Shown: piece after piece, positions 1-10,900 of the stretch
Layout of the letters: each line of letters starts with the position of its first letter
Position numbering within the stretch: the first letter of the stretch is position 1
Made by a program: the position numbers and the translations under genes
Assembly: GCA_965153455.1 (NCBI GenBank)
Contig: OZ234498.1
Span: 19,034,001-19,098,000 of the forward strand
Source of the DNA: Sphagnum compactum
Lineage: Eukaryota; Bryophyta; Sphagnopsida; Sphagnales
Direction of reading: 5' to 3'
DNA: 64,000 nt
Notes under the pieces: generated by a model
Seen by the model: only the letters and a program-made list of their open reading frames with translations
Told to the model about the DNA's origin: nothing
The model's database searches: none

Positions 1-1643
1 ATTTGGTCCAATTTGCACTAAAACAATTTAAAACGTCAATTTTTTTTGTTATATTTGGATTCGCCAAGTTGCAAAAATTTGCCACAAAACAATGTTGTCC
101 TCGACTGCTTTATGCTTCTTCTTCGTCTTTCTTCTCTTTTTTTTCTTTTGATTTTGTTTTTGGGTCGTTTTTTTACTCCTTTTTCAAATCTACTTCTTCT
201 TTTGCATTGAATTCCTCTTGTTTGTCCACTTCTTTTTCTTCTTTATCCATTTTTCTTTTCTTTGGTATATATATATTTTCAAATCCCTTTTTTTTTTCTT
301 GAGATTCCTTTGCAGCTATTGGACAAGCGATCTCAGCAACAGCAACAATCGTGAAATGCCCATTGTTTCTGGACAAATTTTTTACAGAAAAGTTTAGCAA
401 TGTAACAGAGCTTGATGGCATGGTTGAGGTGGGGCATGGCCATCGTAGACCAGTTTAAGTTGAATTGCAATTGACAAATTCTTTGAAATTTTTGATTTTG
501 CTGGGCAAATTTGACTGTCTGTGGTCGAGATGCTCTAATAAAGTGGGAACCCAAGAGCCACAATAATATCCAGCCATTTATTCACAGTGTTTGAATTTTT
601 GTCACCAATTTTCGCAATTTGATGAGAAAAAATAAGGAGGGTACTCAAGGCTTCGTACAAAGGGTCTCTTTTGGAAAAAACAACGGCCCAAGTCCCAACT
701 CCCCACATCATGAGAGAAAAAATTGTGAAATTGTCATATTAAGACAAATAGGCTCCAAGAAGCCCCTCGTTTCTAAAGGGAGAATTCCAACTTTTTTTTA
801 CATCACTCTTTCACCTCTCGCCAAATTTGGCCAAGTCCTCTTGTGAAAGATCCCTTTGTACCTGTCACCCACCCCCCAACAGTGAGAAAATTCGTCAAAG
901 AATTAATGTTGTGTCAAACATGTTTTTTTTTTGGGGGCAAATTATGCCAACTTGCTGAGGAAAAACAAGGGGGTGTCCCAACTTTGTTCACTCCCCTCTT
1001 TTACCCCTCACCAAGTTTGGCTAACTCCTCTCGTTGAAGATGGCCAACCCACATATGTCACAAATCTGAAAAACGTTTGTTTTCAAAAAATTTGTGGTTC
1101 CAAAACTTTGGCGATTTCTTGCAATTTTTGGGCGATTTTTGTTCAAATTTACACTAAAAAAAACGAAAATCTCCAATTTTTTCAATTACCGACGTCATGA
1201 AAACTCGCCAAAGAAAATAAAACCAATGATATTACCAATATGGTAGGGGCTGGTTCGCCCAAGGCCAAGATTGTCAAGTCACCTACCTGAGAAATTTGAA
1301 AAAAAAGCATTGAAACTTTGCAGCATTCATGCTTGCAACTGCTATACACCGCTATAGCTGCTTAAGTTATTAATGATGTATGGTACATAAGTAGGTACTA
1401 GGAAGTAGAGACTTCTGACAAAACGAGTTTGTGAACGCTTGCAAGTTGCACTAGGTACTCTTTCTAGGTAAGTTATCTCTTGGTAGCCTTGCAAGTTCCA
1501 ACGTTAGTGGCGAATTTTCGCAACTTGGCGACAAAAAGAACTTGGAAAAACTTGGAAGTTTTAGTTTTTTCAAGTGCAAATTCGACCAGACAGATTTAGT
1601 TTAGTGCAAAATTTTGACATCTGTCAGCAACATTTCGACCTGA
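1..1643. mobile_element. Long-TIR DNA element, copy 1 (left end outside window)
   Basis: Positions 1-85 are an imperfect reverse complement of 1507-1643. In block A copy 2 the complete element is visible at 33074-34841, with arms of about 140 bp that begin TCAGGTCGAAATGTTG and end inside near TTTGCCAC. The interior is T-rich, holds no convincing protein, and looks like a non-autonomous DNA transposon. No clear target-site duplication is seen. The many short ORFs here are low-complexity and are not called as genes. Confidence 0.6.
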
Positions 1644-3484
1644 GAAATTTGAATAAAACACCCTGCATAGTAGGCTTGCAACTAGCGTTTTTCTTTTTTT
1701 CCAATTTTGTCATGGAGCTGAGATGGCAATCATTCCTAAGATGATTTAGCCAGATTGGACGCTTCAAAAACTGAAAGCTAAATTTTTGTTGCCTCTTCTA
1801 TATTTTTCGTGACCTACAAGAACTTAGTGTTTGACGATTTTTTATTTTATTTCTGAATTTCGTCGAAATTTTGCCACTTGAATTCAAACCAAAAGAACCC
1901 AAATTTCGCCATTTGGCCAAAAAAATCGCTGCCAACCAATGGTTTAATTTGCCAAGAAGTTTGTGATGTCGGCAAAGTGGCGATGATAGATTTAGTCGAA
2001 TTTGGCTATAAGCTAAATATGGACGTAATACTTTGGAACATGCCCCTAAATTTTGGCTTCCTGCTCCAAGCTAGTGTTTTTTCTTTCAAGTCTGTGAGGT
2101 GAAAGTTGGCAACAGATGTCAAAAAAAAGATAATCTAGACGAATTTACAATGAAAAATCAGAAAAGTCCAACTTTTGTCCAAAAGTAAATTCGCCAGAAA
2201 AAAAACGCTGCTCTAACCACGTACAGAAATCTGATGAGTCTGTAAATTTTAGTGAATTATGGCTACTGAAGATCTCAGAAAGCAATTGATTTTAGCACAT
2301 TTCATTTTTTTATGAAGCTTTTTTGGCTAACTCATTTATAGCCAACAAGAAAACGCTGCTTGCAAGTTGCAACCTACGCAAGCAGGGATTGTCTACTCGC
2401 AGTTTGCAGGACTCTATCTCATGAAATGTTTTGTGCTCATAATAAGCAGAGATCCATTTCCATTCTCCGTTGTTGCACTTCTTCATTGTCGCTTCAACTT
2501 CCAGCTCCTTGTCTTGACGCTCTCTAACACACTTTCTGTGGCTGCTGCTTCAACTTTGTTTCATTTTTCAGTTGCACTCTTAAGATCTAAAGGTGCTTCG
2601 ACTTTGTATCGTGTTTGCACTATCTACCAGCTGCTACTACTCCTTTAATATATATATATTTGTTTTCGTTGTAGCTTTTCTTTTCTTTTCTCCAATATTG
2701 TCATGGAGCTAAAGAAATTGTGTACTAGCCGTGTGCAGGCCTCCTTTGCAGGATTCATCTCTTGAAATGTTTTTGTGTCTTGTGGCCATAAGTAGAGGCC
2801 CTTTTCCACTCTCCGTTGTTGCACTCTTTCATAATATTGTTGCTTCAGCTTCCAGCTCCTATCTTTACACTCTCTCCAGGCTAATTGACTTTCTGTGGCT
2901 GCTACTTCAACTTTGTTTCTCTTTGTACTCTCGAGTCTCTACCTCTGCTGCTGCTCCTCTCAACAGAGCTGCTACTGCTCTTCTCAACCTTGTTGTTGTT
3001 CTTCTTCTTTTCTTTTCCCTTTTTTTTCGTGTAGCACAACGGTAGACCCGACCTGACAAGCCGTTGGCACCCCCAAGTCACTCTCAATGGCGGAGGCTGA
3101 ACAGGACTCTCAGCTGCACACCATTGGGTTTGAACCGAGAACCTCTCGGTTTTGAGGTCCCAGGTCTCAACAGGCGCTTTACCAACAGGGAGCCATCACC
3201 CCTAGGGTTCTGTCAACTCTGTTTTTCGACTTTGCACTCAAGCCATGTGTTGTTGATTCAACTTTGTTCCATTCTCTAGTTGCACTTTTTAGATCTGCTA
3301 TTGTTTTGATTTGGTATTGTTTTACACTATCTACCAGCTGCTACTAGCTACTGCTTCATATTTGTTTTGGTTGTAGTTCTCTTCATCTGCGAGCCTTTCA
3401 CGCTTTGTTCTTTTGTAAATCTTTCCAGCTGTTGTTAGAACTATATTTTGACGTGAGGTCTAGATACTAGCAAGGGGCTGCATC
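1644..3484. other. Non-coding upstream region of Roco gene 1
   Basis: I see no gene here. The stretch is pyrimidine-rich on the plus strand and contains a diverged direct repeat: the segment around 2370-2660 (TTGCAGGACT, CTCCGTTGTTGCACT, AGCTCCT) is echoed at 2740-2960. A short AT dinucleotide run lies near 2650 and a SINE at about 3010-3207. The last 280 bases before the Roco start codon must hold its 5' leader and promoter, but I cannot assign a TATA box or start site with confidence. Confidence 0.5.
3010..3207 (-). mobile_element. tRNA-derived SINE, block A copy 1
   Basis: Read on the minus strand from 3207, the sequence has an RNA polymerase III A-box-like stretch (TGGCTCCCTGTTGGTAAAGC) followed by a perfect B box (GGTTCAAACCC, complement of 3126-3136), a tRNA-unrelated body (GACTTGGGGGTG, ACGGCTTGTCAGGTCGG) and a tail of A residues (plus-strand T run at 3019-3027). 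The same family occurs at 31525-31724 in plus orientation and at 36205-36394. It cannot be a working tRNA gene because no acceptor stem flanks the boxes. Exact ends are approximate. Confidence 0.8.
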
Positions 3485-4922
3485 ATGGCGGGATTTAGTG
3501 ATGGCAACTGTAGTGAACCCGACGACACTTTCGTGATGGCAACTGTAGTGAACCAGACGACACGATTTAGTGATGGCAACTGTAGTGAACGCGACGACAC
3601 TTTAGTGATGGCAACTGTAGTGAACCAGACGACTCGATTTAGTTTTGGCAACTGTAGTGAACCCGACGACACATGTAGCAAACCTGACGACACTCGTGGA
3701 TTGGAAGAGCTTCTTGCGATTCTCAAAACCGGGTGGATAGGTTCATTAGATTTTCATGGTCCAAACAAGGGTAATCCAGATAGGTGTGAGGTTGCAAATT
3801 CGACAGGAGGACATAAATTTCTAGTTGGACTAGAAGACACAAACTTTTTCCAGGCGATAAGTGAGAACACAAGTTTAGGGGTTATTCGCATATTTAGTGA
3901 TCTTTCTCAATCCAATGCTGTTTTCTATGGACATCTCTTTGCAGCTTTGCAAAAAAACCTGTCGCAACTAGGTTTAGTACTAGACGCGGATGGCTCATCG
4001 GACTTTCAGCCTAATTTCGACATTCTGATGAATCAAATTGCGGTCATGCTTGAGCATAACACTAGTTTGAAAAAAATTACACTCAATATTTCGTCCGTTG
4101 GATCAATCCACGGTGTAGGCGGTATTGGTTTGCAAAGACTTGTCCAGCCATTGATTGCGGATGCAAATGGTCATCAAATGAATTCAACTCTCATTGACCT
4201 CCATTTTTCCCTTCATTTTTTGAATGACGAATCTCTCATGATTGCTATGAACTCCCTCGCGAGAATGCTACAAAGGAACTCATCAGTGCAAAAGCTCGGG
4301 GTGTGGGCTCCTACAAACCAGTACTCAATCGCCACTCTTGCAAAAGCACTCAAAAGCAATCGCACGCTCAAGGATCTATACGTTGGAGGGGGTGTCCTCG
4401 ACTTCGAAAGATTGGTCCAACCATTGACGACAGATGCGAACAAGCAACAAAGCAATTATACTCTCATCAAACTCGGTCTTGAAATGTCCTACGAAGGTGT
4501 GGAAGGAGATGAGATGCCTCGGAGAAACATGTCTGTTGTAGATTCCCTCACGAAAATGTTGCAAAGTAACTCATCGTTGAAGGAGTTGCGTATTAGCCCA
4601 TCACCGTTTTTCACTGAACAAGATGTGTGTGCACTCATTACGTCCTTGGAGAAGAACTATTCTCTTCAATTCCTAAAACTCCCAATGGGTGTAAGCGACA
4701 ATGTGTTTCGCGCCATCATGGATATGCTAGTGGTCAACAAAACCTTGAAAACGATCGATTGGGGGTATTATGGATATGTCCAAGAAGGCAAGCTTGCGGT
4801 TTTGGACCAGGAGCTAAAAAAGAATGCAATAGTGTATGAAGAGTCGATGTCCCTATTGAAGGACGTACCAATGGTGAAGGCAACATCTGCTCGAGTATTT
4901 TTGTGCGGCTATCCATTTGCAG
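3485..4922 (+). CDS. Roco gene 1, exon 1: N-terminal repeat and LRR domain
   Basis: Codes for about 479 residues. Residues 1-75 come from a minisatellite (CSEPDDT-type and VMATVVNQTTRF-type peptides). From about residue 140 the exon shows repeated leucine-rich units of the ribonuclease-inhibitor style, for example LAKALKSNRTLKDLYVGG and LTKMLQSNSSLKELRI. It ends FLCGYPFAG, the first part of a P-loop, at a GCAG/GTAAAA donor inside the glycine codon (phase 1). The ATG at 3485 is the first in frame and is conserved in copy 2. Reading past the donor gives a stop at 4960, so the intron is required. Confidence 0.85.
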
Positions 4923-7900
4923 GTAAAAATTGGTGTACAAAAACCGCCCTTAATAAGTAAACACTAAGTTTATAAAAATTTGTATCCTTCATGGTCATGA
5001 TCAAGTTTTTAGACATTTGTTGCAATGTGGCAAAGCTCAATTGAATGTTTTAAGTAGTCCAACATAAGTTCACCACTACGCATGGTGCGTATGAGTGCAT
5101 TAAGGGGGCATGTGAATGTTTCAATGGTCAATAATTGGAAGTACCTAATTACGTAGGTTGAAGGTTTCCAATAAAAGCAAAATAGTGTCATGTTGTAAAT
5201 CATTATACCTTCTTTTATGAATTAAAAAATTTAGCTTCACATGTATGGTTGTTGTTCATATTATTACATGGATGGTTAAGGGTTATATTGATGTATGTTT
5301 TTGTGATTAATTTTTTGGAACATAGTATATTGTCGTCTTGAGAGATCTATCCATGATTTTCTCACATCTTTTGTTGTTGTGCACTTGTGCGATCATGAAC
5401 TTTTATGTAGGAAAAACAACTTTGAAGAACACCATGATTCGTTGCATGACTGATGCCAGCACCTTTCACAAACTTTTTGTCATCCCAAGCAAAGATTTTT
5501 TGTCAAAACTAATGGATGGACATCGACAATCACAACGCACATGTGGCATTGAAATATCTGAGTTGAAAGAAATGAATGGAGTGAACTTGGCCATATGGGA
5601 TATGGCAGGTCAAGAAGAGTTTCATTCTTTCCATAATTTCATGTTTCCCAATCTCAATGGCACAAGTTATCCATCTATATTCCTTTTGGTTTGTAGCCAA
5701 ATCAAACAGGAGGAAGGGAAGCCCAAAAAAGACATTGTAGAAATTGAAAAAGAATTGGAGTATTGGCTTCAATTCATTGCTTCCAAAAATAGGAGTTCAA
5801 ACATTTTCAAACCGAAGGCGATTGTGGTCTTGACCCATGCAGACAAGATTGGTGGGCTTAATGCTCGTGCAAAAGGTGTTGTCGCAATTTTGAGGAACAA
5901 ATTCACAGAAGTGGTGGATGTGTCACCAGAACCCATTGTTGTTGATTCGCACTCTTCTTCATCAAGTCGTGTGCTAGTTCAATCGATTCAAGATAATGTG
6001 CAAGATCTACTCAATGCATTGCCCCCTGTGTACCAAGTGTGCACCACAATGAGGCTTGCCTTAAAAGATTGGATGTCCCAACATCCAAATAACCCTTTGA
6101 TGACTCAACACACATTCTCGGAGCTTTGTCAAAAGTTGCCAGACTTGGCCATTGTTGATCAAAATGCAATCAAATTGATAATCAAATCAATTGAAGATCG
6201 GCAAAAAGTTGTGGCAAAATGGCTGCATAGTTCTGGTGATATCCTATTCTTTGAAGATTTGGATTTCATTGTGGTGGATGTGCAATGGTTTTGCCACCAA
6301 TTCATGGGGCACTTGATCAAGTTTACTCGTGATCAAATGCATGTGACAAGTCACAGCTCAGCATTCACAAATGAAAATGGGTTCACAACAAAAGACTGTC
6401 TTCAAGACATTTTAGATGCTTCAATAAAGGTTTTGCGGAGAGGGAAATTACAAAATGTCCAAACAGAACATTTGATACAACTCATGCTAAAGCTAGAATT
6501 GTGTTTCGAGAAAACGTGGGGGTACTTGGATGATGGTTTATTCATTCCCACCACTTTGACCAATCAAGGCATCAAAGGTGAATGGGATTGGCCAAGTTCC
6601 AACAATTCAAGTAAAATGATTTACTTTGGACGAAGGCTTGAATGTGATGATCAAGAATGCACCTTCATACCACCTAGTTTCTTTTGTCGACTGCAGGTGT
6701 GTGAAACATTTGAAACTTTGGTTTTAATTTCACTTTAAGGTTGGGTAACAATGAATCATTGTTTGTAATTGTGTGCTTGGGAGATTTCTCACCATTATGT
6801 GAAAACTATTTAGTTCAAACCAAATTACAAGTTCTATGTACATGGCAATTTTGTAAGGTTAATGGCGTAATGTTGTTGGGAAAGCATAAAGGTTGTGGGT
6901 ATTTGTCGTTTAATGTTGGGGAGATAATGTGAATTATGTTCTTCTAATATATTTGTTTTACAAAGTCTCCACCTTTCAAAAGAACAAAGCTACTTAATCT
7001 AAAGATGGAATGAAATTATATAGCTTGATTATTTTGAGAAACATGGTAAAAATATTTTATGTGAAAATATTACAAAAAACTTTTGAAAAAATTCATTACC
7101 TTGGAACATTGATAGACATTAAATTTTGGTTCAAATTATAACCAAAAAATGCCTAGAAAAGTCATATGTCGAATTATTACTTCTACGCGTCTAGTGATGT
7201 TCATCATTGATTTGTTATCCATGCAGGTTTTGTTGCACAACAAATTTCACGAGCCAACTAATTGCATGGCAAGGGAGTACATCCTCAAGAAGAATTCCAT
7301 TTTTGTACTCTACAATGGTGTGGAGATTGTGGTTCAATATGATAGTGATGTGGCCACTCACATTGATGTATTGGTACGTTTTGAGGAGAAAACTTATGAT
7401 GACGCTTTGGATATTGTTCACGACCATGTCACAAAGCACATTCAAGACCTTCGAGGTGAATTTAATGGTTGTCAAGGAGTTGTATTGTTGGAGGGAATTG
7501 TGCGCAAAGATTGTGTGGAGCATCGACTAGATTTCACAAGCCGTTCAGTTCAAGCAGTCCTTGTTGAGGACTTGAAAAAATACATTCTCGAATATGGGCC
7601 ATCTTATGTACATACTTGGCTTCGAGTGAAAGAAGAGAAATCCCATCATGTCATTCTGAATCGTTCAAGGTTTGAAACTGCTATCAATATGCTTGGAAGT
7701 GAAGAGAAATATGACGTGTGGCGAAGACACTTTTTAACATCCAAAAGGCATGAGTTTCATTGCCACTCCTATGATGAATGTGATGGTTTGATAGTTTGTG
7801 AGTTTCACTTTCAAAGTTATGATCATGTACTCATTATTATTGCATTTGTTTGCAAATTGGGCTAAAATTGAAATAACAATTATTGTCACTTAGTGTTTTG

Positions 7901-10900
7901 TGGATGTTTTTTGGCATTTCATGATACATTTTTTCAAACATTATTTTGTTGTAAGAATAAGAATCCTATAAGATGTAGTGAAAGTTAATTTCCCATGAAA
8001 ATTTTGAGAATAAATGAGAGAGTTTTGGAATGGTGTTAAATGATCTAATGATGCATGTTGAGTGGATTGTGAAAATAATGTGCGATGGTGATTTGGACAT
8101 GTGCAGGGGATTCCTTGAACTCAATTTCAAACACATGGAAAGTGCTAAAAAAAATAAGAACCCATATGAGGACCAAATGATAGAACTCAAGTCTCCTACT
8201 ACTGAGAGCCTCAAGGTACTTACAAAGTCGTAACAAAAATACCAACAAATAACCTAGTACCAACTAGTTCCATCAAAGACTTAAATATAAAGCTTAATTC
8301 ATCATTGTTCATGGATCTTGTTGTATGCATATAAACATTGTGGACAATTGAACGCAATATAGAATTATGAAATGTTTTTATATTTATTAAAATTTAATAG
8401 TGGCCTAGTTCCTTCTACAATGTTGCTTGAACTTTTGTTGTCAATTCTAGCAAATGCTTGAAGGTGTTGAATTTCAACTCTAGAAATTTGTTTCATTAGA
8501 TTTTAAAGCAAGTGTATTTACCAATGAATAGTCATTGATCTTTTGTAGGAGCTTGATGTAACAAAGGTGGATGCATCTACATACTTGGAGCATATTGCAA
8601 CAAAAATCTTCCAAAGAATTGGAACCATGATTTCGTCGAAAAGTTCCGATTCAACACCAATCAACCAACTCCAATGTCAATACTTATTTGACAAGCTTCG
8701 TGAGTCTTTGGAAGTTGCAAAGGCATGCGTTCATGGTCTATCTTCCCCAAACATTCAAAGATCCTATCTTGTTTTGAAAAGCCTTGCACGAACATGGAAG
8801 GAGGTGGAGATACTTGTTGGTGGTTGTTGTGATGCCCAATGGATCCAAGCAGCCATGATCTTGGCAAATGCGAAGGAGCATTTTACGTCCTTGATTTTTA
8901 AATTGAGGTTGTACATGCAACTTTTTCAAAGCATTTCCAAGGAAGGAGGAACAAAGGAGTTTTTGATTCAGTTACAAGATCAAAAGTGGAGTGATCCCAA
9001 CATTGATGAGATAGCAGAGAAAGATCGACAACAGTTGTTGTTGAGATTGACCGAAGATGGGTCAATTGATTCAACAAATCTCATCAAAAGATTACAACCT
9101 CCTATAATGATTGATGCATGGAAAGTGGCACACAAAAATGTTAAACGAGGGAATCAAATTGGAAGGGGCGGGTCTGCAACTGTGTACGAAGTTAATTGGC
9201 TTGGGAAACAACTTGCAGAAAAATGTTTCAATGGAGCAGAAATTGAAGCTATCCAAAATGAAATGTCTTTTCTTGCAGGATTGTCTCACCCAAACATTTT
9301 GCCCTTGTTTTGTGTTATCACTAAGGCTAATTCTTGTTCCCTTGTTATAGAACTAATGGATCAAGATCTTCATGCATTGATGGACCAAAGACAAGAGAAC
9401 AAGGATTTAACCTATGATCCTCCATTCCAACTTCTTGAAGCGGTTGACATCATGTTGCAAGTAGCAGAAGGCATGCGTTACCTACATGCAAACAAGGTGG
9501 TTCATCGAGATTTGAAATCCATGAACATTCTTGTGAAATGTGAAGAACATGCAGGGCATGTCTATGCAAAAGTGGCTGACTTTGGGCTCTCCAAAGTAAA
9601 AGAAGCAAGTTGCACATATTCCAACATCACACCAAATCAAGGCACAACTCAATGGATGGCGCCAGAACTATTCAACATTTCAAAATACCTAAATGTTGGT
9701 ACAAGTGAATCAAATTCACCATTAAAATATCCCTTCAAAGCTGACATCTATAGCTTTGGCATGGTGTGTTATGAGATTTTGACTGGCCTTGTCCCTTTTC
9801 ATGATTGCAAATTAATAGGTCTTCGGGAAAGGATATTAGAGGGATTGCGGCCAACTATACCTGAACATTGCCCTAAAAAATTGTCCAAATTGATTACAAC
9901 ATGTTATCATTCTAACCCTGCCACACGACCTTCATTTGATGAAATATGTGTGAAGTTGAGACATATTTTGTGCTCAATTTTGGTAGAGCCAAATAATTGC
10001 ATGGCAAGGGAGTACATCCTCAAGAAGAATTCCATTTTTATACTCTACGATGGTGTGGAGATTGTGGTTCAATATGATAGTGATGTGGCCACTCACATTG
10101 ATGTATTGGTGCGTTCCGAGGAGAAAACTTATGATGAAGCTTTGGATATTGTCCACAACCATGTCACAAAGCACATTCAAGACCTTCGAGGTGAATTTAA
10201 TGCTTGCCAAGGAGTTGTATTCGTGGAGGGAATCGTGCGCAAAAAATGTGTGGAACATCGACTAGATTTCACAAGCCGTTCAGATCAAGCAATCCTTGTT
10301 GAGGGCTTGAAAACATGCATTCTCGAATATGGGCCATCTTATGAACATACTTGGCTTCGAGTGAAGGAAGAGAAATCCCATCATGTCATTCTGAATCGTT
10401 CAAGGTTTGAAACTGCTATCAATATGCTTGGAAGTGAAGAGAAAAATGACGTGTGGCGAAGACAATCTTTAACATCCAAAAGGCATGAGTTTCATTGCCA
10501 CTCCTATGATGAATGTGATGGTTTGACAGTTTGTGAGTTTCACTTTCAAAGTTATGATCATGTACTCATTATTATTGCATTTGTTTGCAAATTGGGCTAA
10601 AATTGAAATAACAATTATTGTCACTTAGTGTTTTGTGGATGTTTTTTGGCATTTCATGATACATTTTTTCAAACATTATTTTGTTGTAAGAATAAGAATC
10701 CTATAAGATGTAGTGAAAGTTAATTTCCCATGAAAATTTTGAGAATAAATGAGAGAGTTTTGGAATGGTGTTAAATGATCTAATGATGCATGTTGAGTGG
10801 ATTGTGAAAATAATGTGTAATGGTGATTTGGACATGTGCAGGGGATTCCTTGAACTCAATTTCAAACACATGGAAAGTGCTAAAAAAAATAAGAACCCAT

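Noticed and set aside
3080-3210. tRNA gene suggested by A and B boxes
   Set aside because: No acceptor or anticodon stems fold around the boxes, and the sequence continues into a shared SINE body and A-rich tail.
1-3300. Several open frames of 60-100 codons in block A upstream DNA
   Set aside because: Low-complexity Ser/Phe/Leu peptides from T-rich DNA, not conserved in length between the two block copies, no domains.
7798-7806. Stronger consensus donor GTGAGT for Roco exon 3
   Set aside because: It is in phase 1 and would shift the linker exon into a frame with a stop; a phase-2 donor is needed. The true site remains uncertain.
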